Positions 37,324-47,174 are shown, numbered from the stretch's first letter. The stretch is 58,218 nucleotides of DNA from an uncultured Porphyromonadaceae bacterium (GCA_947174995.1 CAMWLC010000013.1:1-58218); one strand, 5' to 3'. The notes: generated by a model from the letters alone, not told the origin. Program-made: numbers and translations.

Positions 37324-37345
37324 AAGACAGACTCGCTATCTAAAA
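37306..37345. repeat. Perfect 20-base tandem duplication at the dxr stop codon
   Basis: GACAGACTCGCTATCTAAAA occurs twice in a row (37306-37325, 37326-37345). The first copy encodes the last five residues and stop of dxr; the second is non-coding and repeats the stop context. Confidence 0.97.
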
Positions 37346-37362
37346 TCTGTGATATTTTTTTA

Positions 37363-38862
37363 ATGGAAACATTTTTCATAAAGGCGGCCCAGCTCATTCT
37401 CGCGCTCGCCATCCTGATCATAATTCACGAATTCGGCCACTTCCTCTTTGCCCGCATATTCGGCATAAAGGTCGAAAAATTCTATATTTTCTTTGATCCG
37501 GTCACGGAGATTTTCAAATGGAAGCCGTGCCGCTACGTGGGCCTCTTCGGAAAATCACGCGCTCTGAAGGGTGCTGATGCGGAAAACGCTGCCCAGGCCG
37601 CGGCCGAGAGCGATCCGGTCCCCGGTTCCGAAACGCCGTCACAGAGGAAGGCCCGCACCAAGGGGCGCTTCTGGAAGGATACCGAATATGGCATAGGCTG
37701 GATTCCTCTCGGAGGCTACTGCAAGATTGCGGGTATGATCGACGAATCGATGGACACGGAGCAGATGAAGCAGCCCGTCAAGTCCTGGGAGTTTCGCGCC
37801 AAACCGGCCTGGCAACGCCTTCTGGTGATGATAGCCGGCGTGCTCTTCAATTTCCTCACGGCCATCATCATCTATGCGGGTATCGTCTACGCCACGGGTG
37901 AGAAATACGTGCCCGTCGACAAGGCCGCCATGGGAATGGCCTATTCCCCGGAGGCTCAAAAAATCGGATTCCGTGACGGCGACATACCCCTGAGCGCCGA
38001 CGGCGTGAGACTCGTATCTCCCGCCGAGGCCCGTATGCAGATGATCCAGGCCGGGGAGGTGAAGGTGCTCCGCGGCAGTGACACCGTGGCCATCCCCATC
38101 CCCAAGGATTTCATCTTCCGCCTTGACAACGAGGCAAAGAGCGACTCCGTGGACATCTCGTTCTTCACTTACCGTATGCCCGTAGTCATCACCCGGGTAA
38201 TGCCCGGCGAAGGGGCCGACAAGGGTGGGATGAGGACGGGAGACAGAATCCTCGCGGTGGATTCCGTGCAGACTCCTTCGCTCGACCTCTTCTTCCCCGC
38301 CCTCGAGGGACATGAGGGAAAGACCGTGGCCCTGACCGTGGCTCGTGCGGCTGCCAAGGGGGCGCCGGCTGATACTATCGTGCTCCGCGTGCCTCTGAAC
38401 GAGTCCTCTAAAATGGGTGTCGGCCTGGAAACCGACCTCTCGAAGGTGTTCCCCGCCGTCACCAAGACCTATAATATATTCCAGTCTGTGCCCCGAGGCA
38501 TAGAGATGGGCACGGAGAGGCTTGTGTCTTACGCACGCTCCATGAAGCTCGTCTTCACCAAGGAGGGGGCGAAAAGCGTCGGTGGTTTCGGCACAATAGG
38601 CTCCATCTTCCCCGAGTCATGGGACTGGATTGCCTTCTGGAACATAGCCGCCTTCCTCGCCGTGGCCCTCGCTTTCATGAACATTCTCCCCATCCCGGCT
38701 CTTGACGGCGGCCACGTGATATTCCTGATATGGGAGATGATCACCGGCAAACCGGCCTCGCAGAAGGTGATGGAATGGACCACCACGGCAGGCATGGTGC
38801 TCCTCATAGCCCTGCTCCTTTACGCTAACGGCATGGACATCGTGCGCTTCTTCGGTAAGTAA
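37363..38862 (+). CDS. rseP: RIP metalloprotease RseP (site-2 protease)
   Basis: Intramembrane zinc protease that cleaves membrane-bound anti-sigma factors or signal peptides. The 499-residue protein has the zinc motif IIHEFGHFLFAR at about residue 20, a central PDZ region (EGADKGGMRTGDRILAVDSV) and the C-terminal NILPIPALDGGHVIF, where Asp completes the metal site. A hydrophilic insertion of about 45 residues, rich in Ala and charged residues, lies near residues 65-110, and makes it longer than the usual 440-460. Confidence 0.94.
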   Translation: METFFIKAAQLILALAILIIIHEFGHFLFARIFGIKVEKFYIFFDPVTEIFKWKPCRYVGLFGKSRALKGADAENAAQAAAESDPVPGSETPSQRKARTKGRFWKDTEYGIGWIPLGGYCKIAGMIDESMDTEQMKQPVKSWEFRAKPAWQRLLVMIAGVLFNFLTAIIIYAGIVYATGEKYVPVDKAAMGMAYSPEAQKIGFRDGDIPLSADGVRLVSPAEARMQMIQAGEVKVLRGSDTVAIPIPKDFIFRLDNEAKSDSVDISFFTYRMPVVITRVMPGEGADKGGMRTGDRILAVDSVQTPSLDLFFPALEGHEGKTVALTVARAAAKGAPADTIVLRVPLNESSKMGVGLETDLSKVFPAVTKTYNIFQSVPRGIEMGTERLVSYARSMKLVFTKEGAKSVGGFGTIGSIFPESWDWIAFWNIAAFLAVALAFMNILPIPALDGGHVIFLIWEMITGKPASQKVMEWTTTAGMVLLIALLLYANGMDIVRFFGK

Positions 38863-38900
38863 TTCTTTCCTCCCCACTGCAAAAAAACCACCTAATATAT

Positions 38901-40082
38901 ATGACCAAGACCATAACCCTCAAGCCCGGCAAGGAGGAATCCCTGCTCCGCCGGCATCCTTGGGTATTCTCCGGCGCGGTGGCCCGACTGCCGGAGGGAC
39001 TTGAGGAAGGCGACCTCGTGGAGGTACGCGCCGCCGACGGCACGCTCCTCGGCGCGGGCCACTACCAGATAGGGAGCATCGCCGTCCGCATCCTGGAGTT
39101 CGGCGTAAGTGCCCTCCCCGATGATTTCTTCGACCGCCGCCTGCGCAGCGCCATGGATCTGCGCCGCTCCCTGGGCCTGATACGCGATGACAACAATGCT
39201 TTCCGACTCGTGCACGGCGAGGGGGATTTCCTTCCCGGTCTCGTGATCGATGTCTACGGCGACACCGCCGTGGTGCAGGCCCATTCTCCCGGTATGCACT
39301 TCGAGCGCCGCCGCATAGCCAACGCTCTGACAGCCATGCCCGACGGCCGTATCCGCAATGTCTTCTATAAATCGGAAACCACCCTCCCCTACAAAGCCGG
39401 ACTCGACCCCGAAAACGAATATCTCACGGGAAACTACGACGGCAACATCGCCATTGAGAACGGGCTGCAATTCAACATCGACTGGATGCGCGGACAGAAA
39501 ACAGGCTTTTTCGTGGATCAGCGCGAGAACCGCGCCCTGCTGGAGAAATTCGCCCGCGGACGTACGGTGCTGAATATGTTCTGCTACACGGGAGGATTCT
39601 CGGTCTACGCTCTGCGCGGGGGCGCCAAGAGCGTGGATTCAGTCGATTCCTCTGCCAAGGCCGCGGCCCTGACCGACGCCAATGTGGCCCTCAATTTCCC
39701 CGATGATCCGCGCCACACCACCCACGCCGTGGATGCCTTCCGATTCCTGGCCGAGATGCCCGACGACAAATATGACCTCATCATACTCGACCCTCCGGCC
39801 TTTGCCAAACACCGCTCCGCCCTCAAGAACGGTCTAATCGGCTACCGCAAGCTCAACACCAAGGCCTTCGAGAAAATCAAGTCCGGGGGAATACTTTTCA
39901 CCTTCTCATGCTCGCAGGTGGTGAGCCGCGAGGCCTTCCGCCTCGCCGTCTTCAGCGCGGCAGCCAAGTCGGGACGCAAGGTGCGCATCCTGCATCAGCT
40001 CACCCAGCCCGCCGATCATCCCATCGATATCTCGCATCCCGAGGGGGAATACCTCAAGGGACTCGTGCTCTACGTAGAATAA
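38901..40082 (+). CDS. Class I SAM-dependent rRNA methyltransferase, RlmI-like
   Basis: 393 residues: an N-terminal PUA domain (HPWVFSGAVARLPEGLEEGD, VRAADGTLLGAGHYQ), a middle domain with NGLQFNIDWMRGQKTGFFVD, and a Rossmann methyltransferase with NMFCYTGGFSVYAL (motif I) and LIILDPPAFAKH (motif IV). This is the RlmI (23S rRNA m5C1962) family architecture; exact target is inferred from family only. Confidence 0.92.
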   Translation: MTKTITLKPGKEESLLRRHPWVFSGAVARLPEGLEEGDLVEVRAADGTLLGAGHYQIGSIAVRILEFGVSALPDDFFDRRLRSAMDLRRSLGLIRDDNNAFRLVHGEGDFLPGLVIDVYGDTAVVQAHSPGMHFERRRIANALTAMPDGRIRNVFYKSETTLPYKAGLDPENEYLTGNYDGNIAIENGLQFNIDWMRGQKTGFFVDQRENRALLEKFARGRTVLNMFCYTGGFSVYALRGGAKSVDSVDSSAKAAALTDANVALNFPDDPRHTTHAVDAFRFLAEMPDDKYDLIILDPPAFAKHRSALKNGLIGYRKLNTKAFEKIKSGGILFTFSCSQVVSREAFRLAVFSAAAKSGRKVRILHQLTQPADHPIDISHPEGEYLKGLVLYVE

Positions 40083-40108
40083 CCAGTTTCAGGAAGGGAC
40101 CTAAAATC

Positions 40109-42136
40109 ATGAATACATTAAAGACTTTTATCGCAGCATCCATGCTCACACTGACTGCCGCCGGTCTGCACGCGGCCGAAAACCCCGACTTCAATTACCA
40201 TGTCGACAATTTCGCCGACATAGAGGTGCTCCGCTACGAGGTGCCTCAGTTCTCGTCACTCTCCCTCGACCAGAAAAAGATGCTCTATTACCTCTCGGAG
40301 GCAGCCCTGGCGGGACGCGACATCATCTGGGACCAGAACGGTCGCTACAACCTGCGTCTGCGCCCCGTGCTGGAGAAGATATACGTGAAATATGACGGCG
40401 ACCGCGATTCCGCCGACTGGAAGGCCTTTGAGAAATACATGAAGCAGGTATGGTTCGGCAACGGCATCCACCATCATTACTCCAACGACAAGTTCGTGCC
40501 CGAGTTCTCTGAGGAGTTTTTCGACACCCGCGTAGCCGGACTCTGCGACCACTGCCTGGGGCTCAAGCCGGGCGAGAAGCGCGAGGATGTCGTGGCGCTG
40601 TTGAAAAAGGTGATTTTCGACCCCGCGTTCATGGCCAAAAAGGTCAATCAGGACAGCTCGGTCGACATCGTGGCCGAGTCAGCCGGGAACCTCTACGAAG
40701 GCGTGACCCAGGCCGAGGTGGAGGCCTTCTACAATGCTATGAAGGATCCCTCCGACCCCACTCCCGTGAGCTACGGACTCAATTCCCGAGTAGTGAAGAA
40801 GGATGGCAAGGTCACCGAGGAGGTATACCACCTCAACGGTCTCTACGGCCCGGCCATCGCGAAGATCATCTACTGGCTCGGCAAGGCCAAGGAGGTGGCC
40901 GAGAACGACGCGCAACGCGCCTACATCACCAAGCTCATCGACTACTACATCACCGGAAACCTCAAGGATTTCGATGAATACTCCATCCTGTGGGCCGAGG
41001 ACACGAAGAGTGATGTAGATTTCGTCAACGGCTTCATCGAGAGCTACAACGACCCCTTAGGCATGACCGGCTCCTGGGAGTCATACGTCAATTTCAAAAA
41101 CGCCGAGTCATCAAAGCGCACGGAGACTATCTCCGCCAACGCGCAGTGGTTTGAGGACCACTCCCCGATTGATCCCAAGTTCCGCAAGCCGGAGGTAAAG
41201 GGCGTGTCGGCCAAGGTCATCACGGCCGCGATGCTTGCCGGCGACGCCTATCCCGCGACGGCTATCGGTATCAATCTCCCCAACGCCAACTGGATCCGTG
41301 CGGCCCACGGCTCCAAGTCCGTGACTCTGGAAAATATCACTGAGGCTTACGCCATGGCATCCATCGGCAACGGATTCAACGAGGAGTTCGTGATCGATGC
41401 CCCGACATCGAAGATGATGGACGAGTATCTCTACATCACCGATATGCTCCACACCGACCTCCACGAGTGTCTGGGCCACGGCTCGGGCCGTCTGGCCGAC
41501 GGAGTGGACCAGGATGCGCTCAAGGAGCACGGCGCCACTCTCGAGGAGGCACGCGCCGACCTCTTCGCACTCTACTATCTCGCCGATCCCAAACTCGTGG
41601 AACTCGGCATAATCGACAATCCCGATGCCTATCAGGCGGAGTATTACAAGTATATGCTCAACGGCCTGATGACCCAGCTCAACCGCATCGAGCCGGGCAA
41701 GAACGTCGAGGAGGCCCACATGCGCAACCGCCAGCTCATTGCGGCCTGGGCCCTGGAGCATGGCAAGAAGGGGAAGGTCGTGGAGCTCGTGAAGAAGAAC
41801 GGCAAGACTTACGTGAAGATCAACGATTACCGCAAGCTGCGCGATCTCTTCGGCCAGCTTCTCTCCGAGATACAGACCATTAAGTCCACTGGCAACTACG
41901 AAGCCGGACGCAAGCTCGTGGAGAAGTATGCGGTGAAGGTTGATCCCAAGCTCCACAAGGAGGTGCTTGACCGCTACGCGAAACTCGACATCCCTCCCTA
42001 TCGCGGATTTGTCAATCCGGTCTACACTCCGGTGCTCGACGACAAGGGCGAAATCATCGACATCGCCATAGACTACACCGAGGGATATGCCGACCAGCAG
42101 CTCCGTCTGAGCCGCGAATACTCCACGCTCAAATAA
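40109..42136 (+). CDS. Dipeptidyl peptidase III, exported
   Basis: A zinc exopeptidase releasing N-terminal dipeptides. The 675-residue protein starts at ATG 40109 with a signal peptide (MNTLKTFIAASMLTLTAAG) and the family zinc motif HECLGHGSGRL at about residue 453 (HExxGH), with the second motif EEARADLFALYYL holding the third ligand Glu. Bacteroides homologues have the same HECLGH. Periplasmic location is inferred from the signal peptide. A much longer upstream extension overlaps the methyltransferase in another frame and is rejected. Confidence 0.95.
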   Translation: MNTLKTFIAASMLTLTAAGLHAAENPDFNYHVDNFADIEVLRYEVPQFSSLSLDQKKMLYYLSEAALAGRDIIWDQNGRYNLRLRPVLEKIYVKYDGDRDSADWKAFEKYMKQVWFGNGIHHHYSNDKFVPEFSEEFFDTRVAGLCDHCLGLKPGEKREDVVALLKKVIFDPAFMAKKVNQDSSVDIVAESAGNLYEGVTQAEVEAFYNAMKDPSDPTPVSYGLNSRVVKKDGKVTEEVYHLNGLYGPAIAKIIYWLGKAKEVAENDAQRAYITKLIDYYITGNLKDFDEYSILWAEDTKSDVDFVNGFIESYNDPLGMTGSWESYVNFKNAESSKRTETISANAQWFEDHSPIDPKFRKPEVKGVSAKVITAAMLAGDAYPATAIGINLPNANWIRAAHGSKSVTLENITEAYAMASIGNGFNEEFVIDAPTSKMMDEYLYITDMLHTDLHECLGHGSGRLADGVDQDALKEHGATLEEARADLFALYYLADPKLVELGIIDNPDAYQAEYYKYMLNGLMTQLNRIEPGKNVEEAHMRNRQLIAAWALEHGKKGKVVELVKKNGKTYVKINDYRKLRDLFGQLLSEIQTIKSTGNYEAGRKLVEKYAVKVDPKLHKEVLDRYAKLDIPPYRGFVNPVYTPVLDDKGEIIDIAIDYTEGYADQQLRLSREYSTLK

Positions 42137-42137
42137 G

Positions 42138-42584
42138 ATGGCACATCCCCTGATACCCTCCATCAAGCACGGCTTCATGGCATACCGCAACGGTATCGTG
42201 GCCGACACCCTGCGCAAGGCCGGGTATCCCCACCGCGTCATCTTCGGGCTGCAACTCCCGCAGATTTCCGAGATATTCCGCACGCTGCCCCCCGAGGGGG
42301 CGGCGTGCGAAGCGGAGGGGGGTGCTCCCCTCGACCGCCACGCCTTAGGTCTGGAACTTTGGGCCGACCGCGAGGTGCGCGAGTCGCGGCTCCTGGCCGC
42401 ATACCTGCTGGATCCCGCCCGGCTGAGCGTCGACGAGTCTCTCGCTCTGGCCGCGGACACCCGCACGCCCGAGGAGGCGGACATACTCGTATTCCGCACA
42501 CTGCGCCATCATCCCTGCGCCCGCGAAATAGCCGGACTCCTCTCCGGCGCGCCCCGCGCCGCCCTCGACCGCTTCCTTTCATAG
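42138..42584 (+). CDS. Small helical protein, possibly HEAT/ALK-like, function unknown
   Basis: 148 residues starting one base after the DPP III stop, so very likely cotranscribed. The sequence is all-helical and rich in Arg, Leu and Ala; LGLELWADREVRESRLLAAY recalls the helical repeats of DNA alkylation repair (AlkD-like) proteins, but the similarity is weak and catalytic residues cannot be placed. GC is very high. I see no signal peptide. Confidence 0.65.
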   Translation: MAHPLIPSIKHGFMAYRNGIVADTLRKAGYPHRVIFGLQLPQISEIFRTLPPEGAACEAEGGAPLDRHALGLELWADREVRESRLLAAYLLDPARLSVDESLALAADTRTPEEADILVFRTLRHHPCAREIAGLLSGAPRAALDRFLS

Positions 42585-42703
42585 ACTGAAGAGGAACATA
42601 TATCGGATTTTTTGACTAACTTTGCAGAATGTTTTCCCCCGGAGTCGCGCCTTGACGGCGCCGCAAAGGGATAAGTTTAATTATTTTAGACAGTTATACA
42701 GTC

Positions 42704-44398
42704 ATGGAGTGGTTGATTTCACTATTATCACCCAACAATCTCTCACTGGCGAGTACGATTCTGCTCTACTCGTTCGTAATCTTCGCCGGCATTTATCTCG
42801 GTAAAGTCAAGATTTTCGGCATTTCGCTCGGAGTGACTTTCGTGCTCTTCGTCGGTATCCTGTTAGGCCATCTCGGCTATGCCGTAGAGGGCAACACGCT
42901 TCACTTCCTCCGCGAGTTCGGACTCATCCTTTTCATCTTCTCCATCGGTATGCAGGTGGGCCCCGGTTTCTTCTCCTCTTTCAAGGAGGGAGGCATCCGC
43001 ATGAATATGCTGGCCCTTACGGGCATCGGCCTCAACCTGGTCATAGCCCTCGCCATCTATTTCCTCCAGGGGGGAGCGGAGGGCGCCACATCCCTCCCGC
43101 AGATCGTGGGCATCATGAGCGGCGCCGTCACCAATACCCCGGGCCTCGGCGCGGCGCAGCAGACGGTGCTCCAGATCAACTCCGATGCCTACAACATCTC
43201 GCAGCAGATGTCGATGGGATATGCTGCCGCCTATCCCCTCGGCGTCGTGGGTATCATCATCACGATGATTGTGCTCAAAAAGGTGTTCCGTATCAACGTG
43301 GAGGATGAAATCAAGGAAATCGAAAATGAGAAAACCGCCTCCCAGCTCGCTCCCCACATGGTGACTTACCGTGTGACCAACGACCTTATCGAAGGCCTCT
43401 CCCTCTCGAAGCTGCACACGGTCATCTCCGTGAATTTCGTCATCTCGCGTATCGAGAAACCCGATGGCACGGTCATCATCCCCAACTCCAAGGACGTGCT
43501 CGAGAAGGATGACCTGGTGCTCCTCGTATGCTCCATCCAGGACGAAGAGATCTTCAACCGCTTCATCGGCGTTAAAGTCAACGACAAGGTGTGGGATATG
43601 GACCAGGGACCCGTGGTGTCGCGTCGCATAGTGGTGACGAAAACGGAATACAACGGCGCCAAAATCGGTTCCCTCCGCCTGCGCATGGGTTACAAGCTCA
43701 ACGTGACGCGCGTCACCCGTGCCGGTGTGGAACTCCTTGCCACACCCTCGCTCCGCCTCCAGCTCGGCGACCGCCTCACGGTGGTGGGCAAACTCGCCGA
43801 CATCAACCGCCTTGCCGAAAAACTCGGCAACTCCCTCAAGCGTCTTGACGAGCCCAACCTCATCACGATGTTCATAGGCATTTTCCTCGGCATCATCGTC
43901 GGAAGCATCCCCCTGCAGTTTCCCGGCATGTCGGTGCCCATGAAGCTGGGTCTGGCCGGAGGCCCCCTGGTGGTGGCCATCCTCATAAGCGCCTACGGCC
44001 ACAAATTCCATCTTGTGACATACACCAACTCCTCGGCCAACCTCCTGCTTCGTGAAATCGGCATCTGCCTCTTCCTCGCCTCGGTGGGCATAGCCGCCGG
44101 CAAGGACTTCGCGGCTACGGTCTTCAACGTCCGAGGAGCTCTCTGGGTGGGCTACGGATTCGTCATCACAGTCATCCCCCTTATCGTGGTGGGCATTCTG
44201 GCCCGGGCCAAATACAAGATGAACTATCTCACCATCATCGGCATGATGAGCGGCAACTACACCGATCCCCCCGCGCTCGCATACGCCAACAAGGTAGCCA
44301 ACAACGACTCCCCGGCCGTCGCCTACTCCACCGTCTACCCCCTCACCATGTTCATGCGCGTCATCGTCGCCCAGGTCATCATCCTCTGCTTACTCTGA
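42704..44398 (+). CDS. YidE/AspT-family putative transporter with RCK-C domains
   Basis: A 564-residue inner-membrane protein of the aspartate:alanine exchanger type. Two membrane halves of about five helices each (residues about 1-185 and 380-560) flank two cytosolic TrkA-C (RCK_C) domains (residues about 205-375, HTVISVNFVISRIEKPDG and IVVTKTEYNGAKIGSLRLR). Conserved signatures are IVGIMSGAVTNTPGLGAAQQ and the matching IIGMMSGNYTDPPALAYAN. Substrate unknown. A -7-like TAACTTTG at 42617-42624 may mark the promoter. Confidence 0.9.
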   Translation: MEWLISLLSPNNLSLASTILLYSFVIFAGIYLGKVKIFGISLGVTFVLFVGILLGHLGYAVEGNTLHFLREFGLILFIFSIGMQVGPGFFSSFKEGGIRMNMLALTGIGLNLVIALAIYFLQGGAEGATSLPQIVGIMSGAVTNTPGLGAAQQTVLQINSDAYNISQQMSMGYAAAYPLGVVGIIITMIVLKKVFRINVEDEIKEIENEKTASQLAPHMVTYRVTNDLIEGLSLSKLHTVISVNFVISRIEKPDGTVIIPNSKDVLEKDDLVLLVCSIQDEEIFNRFIGVKVNDKVWDMDQGPVVSRRIVVTKTEYNGAKIGSLRLRMGYKLNVTRVTRAGVELLATPSLRLQLGDRLTVVGKLADINRLAEKLGNSLKRLDEPNLITMFIGIFLGIIVGSIPLQFPGMSVPMKLGLAGGPLVVAILISAYGHKFHLVTYTNSSANLLLREIGICLFLASVGIAAGKDFAATVFNVRGALWVGYGFVITVIPLIVVGILARAKYKMNYLTIIGMMSGNYTDPPALAYANKVANNDSPAVAYSTVYPLTMFMRVIVAQVIILCLL

Positions 44399-44440
44399 GG
44401 CGCACCCGGAGACAAACAGACAAAGCAGCATAATCGCAGC

Positions 44441-44480
44441 AAAAAAAGGAGCGGAGGCCGAAATCCTCCGCTCCTTTTTT
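44441..44480. terminator. Bidirectional intrinsic terminator
   Basis: GGAGCGGAGG (44448-44457) pairs with CCTCCGCTCC (44465-44474), flanked by a seven-A run on the left and a six-T run on the right. It separates the convergent transporter and ettA genes. Confidence 0.92.
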
Positions 44481-44549
44481 CTATCGCCGGGTAAGCCCCC
44501 GGGGGCCCCGTCTGTCTCCGGGTCCTGTCTCCGGGCGCCCCGGGCACGG

Positions 44550-46235
44550 TCATTCCATCAGCTTGCGGTAGCGGATGCGCTTGGGCTCCACGTTGCCGTC
44601 GCGCTTGCGACGGTATTCCTCGTAGTCGCTGTAGGAGCCTTCATACCATGTCACCTTGCTGTCTCCCTCAAAGGCGAGGATATGCGTGGCGATACGGTCA
44701 AGGAACCAGCGGTCGTGGCTCACTACAACTGCACACCCCGCGAAGTTCTCAAGGCCCTCCTCAAGGGCGCGGAGCGTGTTGACGTCTATATCGTTGGTCG
44801 GCTCGTCAAGAAGCAGCACGTTGCCCTCCTCCTTAAGCGCCATGGCGAGATGCAGACGGTTTCTCTCACCTCCGGACAGCACACCGATCTTCTTCTCCTG
44901 ATCCGCACCCGTGAAGTTGAACTTCGAGAGATAAGCACGCGCGTTCATGTCGCGGCCACCCATACGGAACGACTCCACACCCTGCGAGATCACCTCATAC
45001 ACGCTCTTGTCGGGATGCAGATCCTTGTGCGTCTGGTCCACGTATGCTATCTTCACCGTCTCACCAACATCAAACGTACCCTTGTCGGCCTGCTCCTGCC
45101 CCATGATGAGACGGAAAAGAGTGGTCTTACCCGCGCCGTTGGGCCCTATCACACCCACGATACCGTTAGGAGGAAGCATGAACTCCAAATTGTCAAAGAG
45201 CACCTTCTCGCCGTAAGCCTTGCCCAGACCCTTGGCCTCGATCACCTTGTTGCCCAGACGCGGACCGTTGGGAATGAAAATCTCGAGTTTTTCCTCGCGC
45301 TGCTTCTGGTCCTCATTGAGCAGTCGGTCATAGCTGGCCAGACGAGCCTTGCCCTTGGCCTGGCGAGCCTTCGGGGCCATGCGCACCCACTCCAGCTCGC
45401 GCTCCAGGGTCTTGCGACGCTTGGACGCCTGCTTCTCCTCCTGAGCCATGCGCTTTGTCTTCTGGTCAAGCCACGACGAATAATTACCCTTCCAGGGTAT
45501 ACCCTCGCCACGGTCAAGCTCAAGAATCCATCCGGCCACATGGTCGAGGAAATAGCGGTCGTGCGTGACGGCGATTACCGTGCCCGGATACTGCTGGAGA
45601 TGCTGCTCCAGCCAGTCGATGGACTCCGCGTCGAGATGGTTGGTGGGCTCGTCGAGAAGGAGGATGTCGGGCTGCTGCAGAAGGAGACGGCACAACGCCA
45701 CGCGGCGTCGCTCACCGCCGGAGAGCGTGTCGATGCGCCGGTCGTCCGGCGGACATCGCAGGGCATCCATCGCACGCTCCAACTTATTGTCTATATTCCA
45801 CGCATCGGCGGCGTCGAGCTTGTCCTGGAGCTCCGCCTGACGGGCCATCAAAGCCTCCATCTTGTCGGGATCCTCAAGCACCTCGGGGTCGCCGAAAGCC
45901 TCGTTCACCTTGTCATACTCGGCGAGAAGGTCCATCACGGGCTGCACGCCCTCGCGCACCACCTCGATGACCGTCTTCCCGGGATCCAGCTTCGGATCCT
46001 GCTCAAGGTATCCCACCGAATAACCCGGGGAGAACACCACTTCGCCCTGATATGACTTGTCAAGGCCTGCGATTATCTTCAGAAGCGTCGACTTACCGGA
46101 ACCGTTGAGACCGATGATGCCGATTTTCGCACCGTAGAAGAACGAGAGATATATGTTTTTCAGAATCTGGCGCTGAGGAGGAATCACCTTGCTCACGCCT
46201 ACCATCGAGAAAATTACTTTCTTATCGTCTGCCAT
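44550..46235 (-). CDS. ettA: Energy-dependent translational throttle protein EttA
   Basis: ABC-F ATPase that binds the ribosomal E site and couples translation to ATP level. 561 residues from ATG 46235 (MADDKKVIFSMVGVSKV). Two ABC cassettes: GLNGSGKSTLL / LSGGERRRVALC / LLLDEPTNHLDAESIDWLE, and GPNGAGKTTLFRL / LSGGERNRLHLA / LLLDEPTNDIDVNTLR. The P-site tRNA-interaction linker (KRRKTLERELEWVRM) between them is typical. The longer frame to 46265 is not needed. It lies 48 bases downstream of def. Confidence 0.95.
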   Translation of the reverse strand: MADDKKVIFSMVGVSKVIPPQRQILKNIYLSFFYGAKIGIIGLNGSGKSTLLKIIAGLDKSYQGEVVFSPGYSVGYLEQDPKLDPGKTVIEVVREGVQPVMDLLAEYDKVNEAFGDPEVLEDPDKMEALMARQAELQDKLDAADAWNIDNKLERAMDALRCPPDDRRIDTLSGGERRRVALCRLLLQQPDILLLDEPTNHLDAESIDWLEQHLQQYPGTVIAVTHDRYFLDHVAGWILELDRGEGIPWKGNYSSWLDQKTKRMAQEEKQASKRRKTLERELEWVRMAPKARQAKGKARLASYDRLLNEDQKQREEKLEIFIPNGPRLGNKVIEAKGLGKAYGEKVLFDNLEFMLPPNGIVGVIGPNGAGKTTLFRLIMGQEQADKGTFDVGETVKIAYVDQTHKDLHPDKSVYEVISQGVESFRMGGRDMNARAYLSKFNFTGADQEKKIGVLSGGERNRLHLAMALKEEGNVLLLDEPTNDIDVNTLRALEEGLENFAGCAVVVSHDRWFLDRIATHILAFEGDSKVTWYEGSYSDYEEYRRKRDGNVEPKRIRYRKLME

Positions 46236-46283
46236 ATCGTAAGTTAATAATGGTTTGGATCCCATCTCAGAAGGATGGGGATT

Positions 46284-46844
46284 TTACTTGGCGGCGGTCT
46301 TCACGCGGTAGCCGCAGCTGACCTTGCCTTTGGAGATATTGTTGAGTTTGGAGCGGATGAGCTGCTTGCGGATAGGAGCGATGCGGTCCGTGTATACCGT
46401 CCCCTCCAGATGATCATATTCATGCTGTATGATACGGCTCAGGAATCCGGTGAACTCCCTCTCATGTTCCTCGAAATTCTCATCAAGCCAATTGAGGCGC
46501 ACGTGTTCGTAGCGCTTCACATTCTCCGACACGCCGGGCACCGAAAGACACCCCTCTGCGCGGCTTACCGGCTCGCCATCCTCGATCACATCAAGCTCGG
46601 GATTGATAAGCACCATTTTCGAATCGGCACACTCCGGGAAGTCCTCCGCGAGCACGGAGCCGTCGAGCACGATAAGTCTGATCGGACGTCCTATCTGGGG
46701 GGCAGCCAGTCCCACCCCGTCGGAAGCATACATAGTGTCCCACATATCCGCGATGAGCTTCTTCAGCTCCGGATAATCGGGCTCGATCTCCTCGGTCTCC
46801 TGTCGAAGCACCGGATGACCGTAAAGGTATATAGGAAGATTCAT
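46284..46844 (-). CDS. def: Peptide deformylase
   Basis: Removes the N-terminal formyl group from new proteins. The 186-residue protein has all three motifs: GVGLAAPQIG, EGCLSVPGV (Cys ligand) and IIQHEYDHLEG (two His ligands and catalytic Glu). It pairs with the downstream translation factor EttA. It has a perfect promoter and is the last clear core gene before the island. Confidence 0.96.
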   Translation of the reverse strand: MNLPIYLYGHPVLRQETEEIEPDYPELKKLIADMWDTMYASDGVGLAAPQIGRPIRLIVLDGSVLAEDFPECADSKMVLINPELDVIEDGEPVSRAEGCLSVPGVSENVKRYEHVRLNWLDENFEEHEREFTGFLSRIIQHEYDHLEGTVYTDRIAPIRKQLIRSKLNNISKGKVSCGYRVKTAAK

Positions 46845-46879
46845 ACTGATTTATCAAAAAATTCGTCTCTAATTTTCTG

Positions 46880-46911
46880 CAAAAATACAAATTCCCCGCG
46901 ACATAGCCAAA
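46880..46911 (-). promoter_or_regulatory. Promoter of def-ettA
   Basis: On the minus strand TTTG (46908-46911), 20 bases, TATTTTTG (46880-46887): perfect consensus, 36 bases before the def ATG. The gap 46845-47565 holds this promoter, the 15-base repeat at 47070, a hairpin at 47095-47112, the mod promoter and its long leader. Confidence 0.87.
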
Positions 46912-47069
46912 TCCCCCCCTCCCACGGAAACTTTAGCACAAATAAATCATAAGACGAGAGTGAGCAAAGGTCTCAGAATTTGACTCTTCTTCATCTGTCA
47001 CAGACTCTTCCATCGCGCGTTTCAATCATGCTCCCACAGTCAGCAAAGTCATTGCAAGGCAGCATAAAC

Positions 47070-47084
47070 CTTGATTTACAGACA
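47070..47084 (+). repeat. 15-base direct repeat, left copy
   Basis: CTTGATTTACAGACA, identical to 52154-52168 next to the integrase. The two copies bracket the restriction-modification island. Candidate attachment-site core or junction scar. A perfect 8-bp hairpin (GACATCGC/GCGATGTC, 47095-47112) with a T-rich tail follows. Confidence 0.6.
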
Positions 47085-47142
47085 AATAAGCAGGGACATC
47101 GCGTGCGATGTCTTCTTATTTTCATTATCTCTGCGCCCCGCA

Positions 47143-47174
47143 TTTGGTTTGAAAAGATATTTTTTATAATTTTG
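47143..47174 (+). promoter_or_regulatory. Promoter of the restriction-modification system
   Basis: TTTG (47143-47146), 20 bases, TAATTTTG (47167-47174): perfect consensus. The predicted start near 47181 leaves about 385 bases before the mod ATG. Confidence 0.85.

Noticed and set aside
39908..40108. Upstream extension of the dipeptidyl peptidase III frame
   Set aside because: It overlaps the methyltransferase in another frame; the ATG at 40109 opens a proper signal peptide.
47095..47112. Perfect 8-bp hairpin with a T-rich tail as a terminator
   Set aside because: No plus-strand gene lies upstream to be terminated; it may mark an element end but I cannot assign a role.
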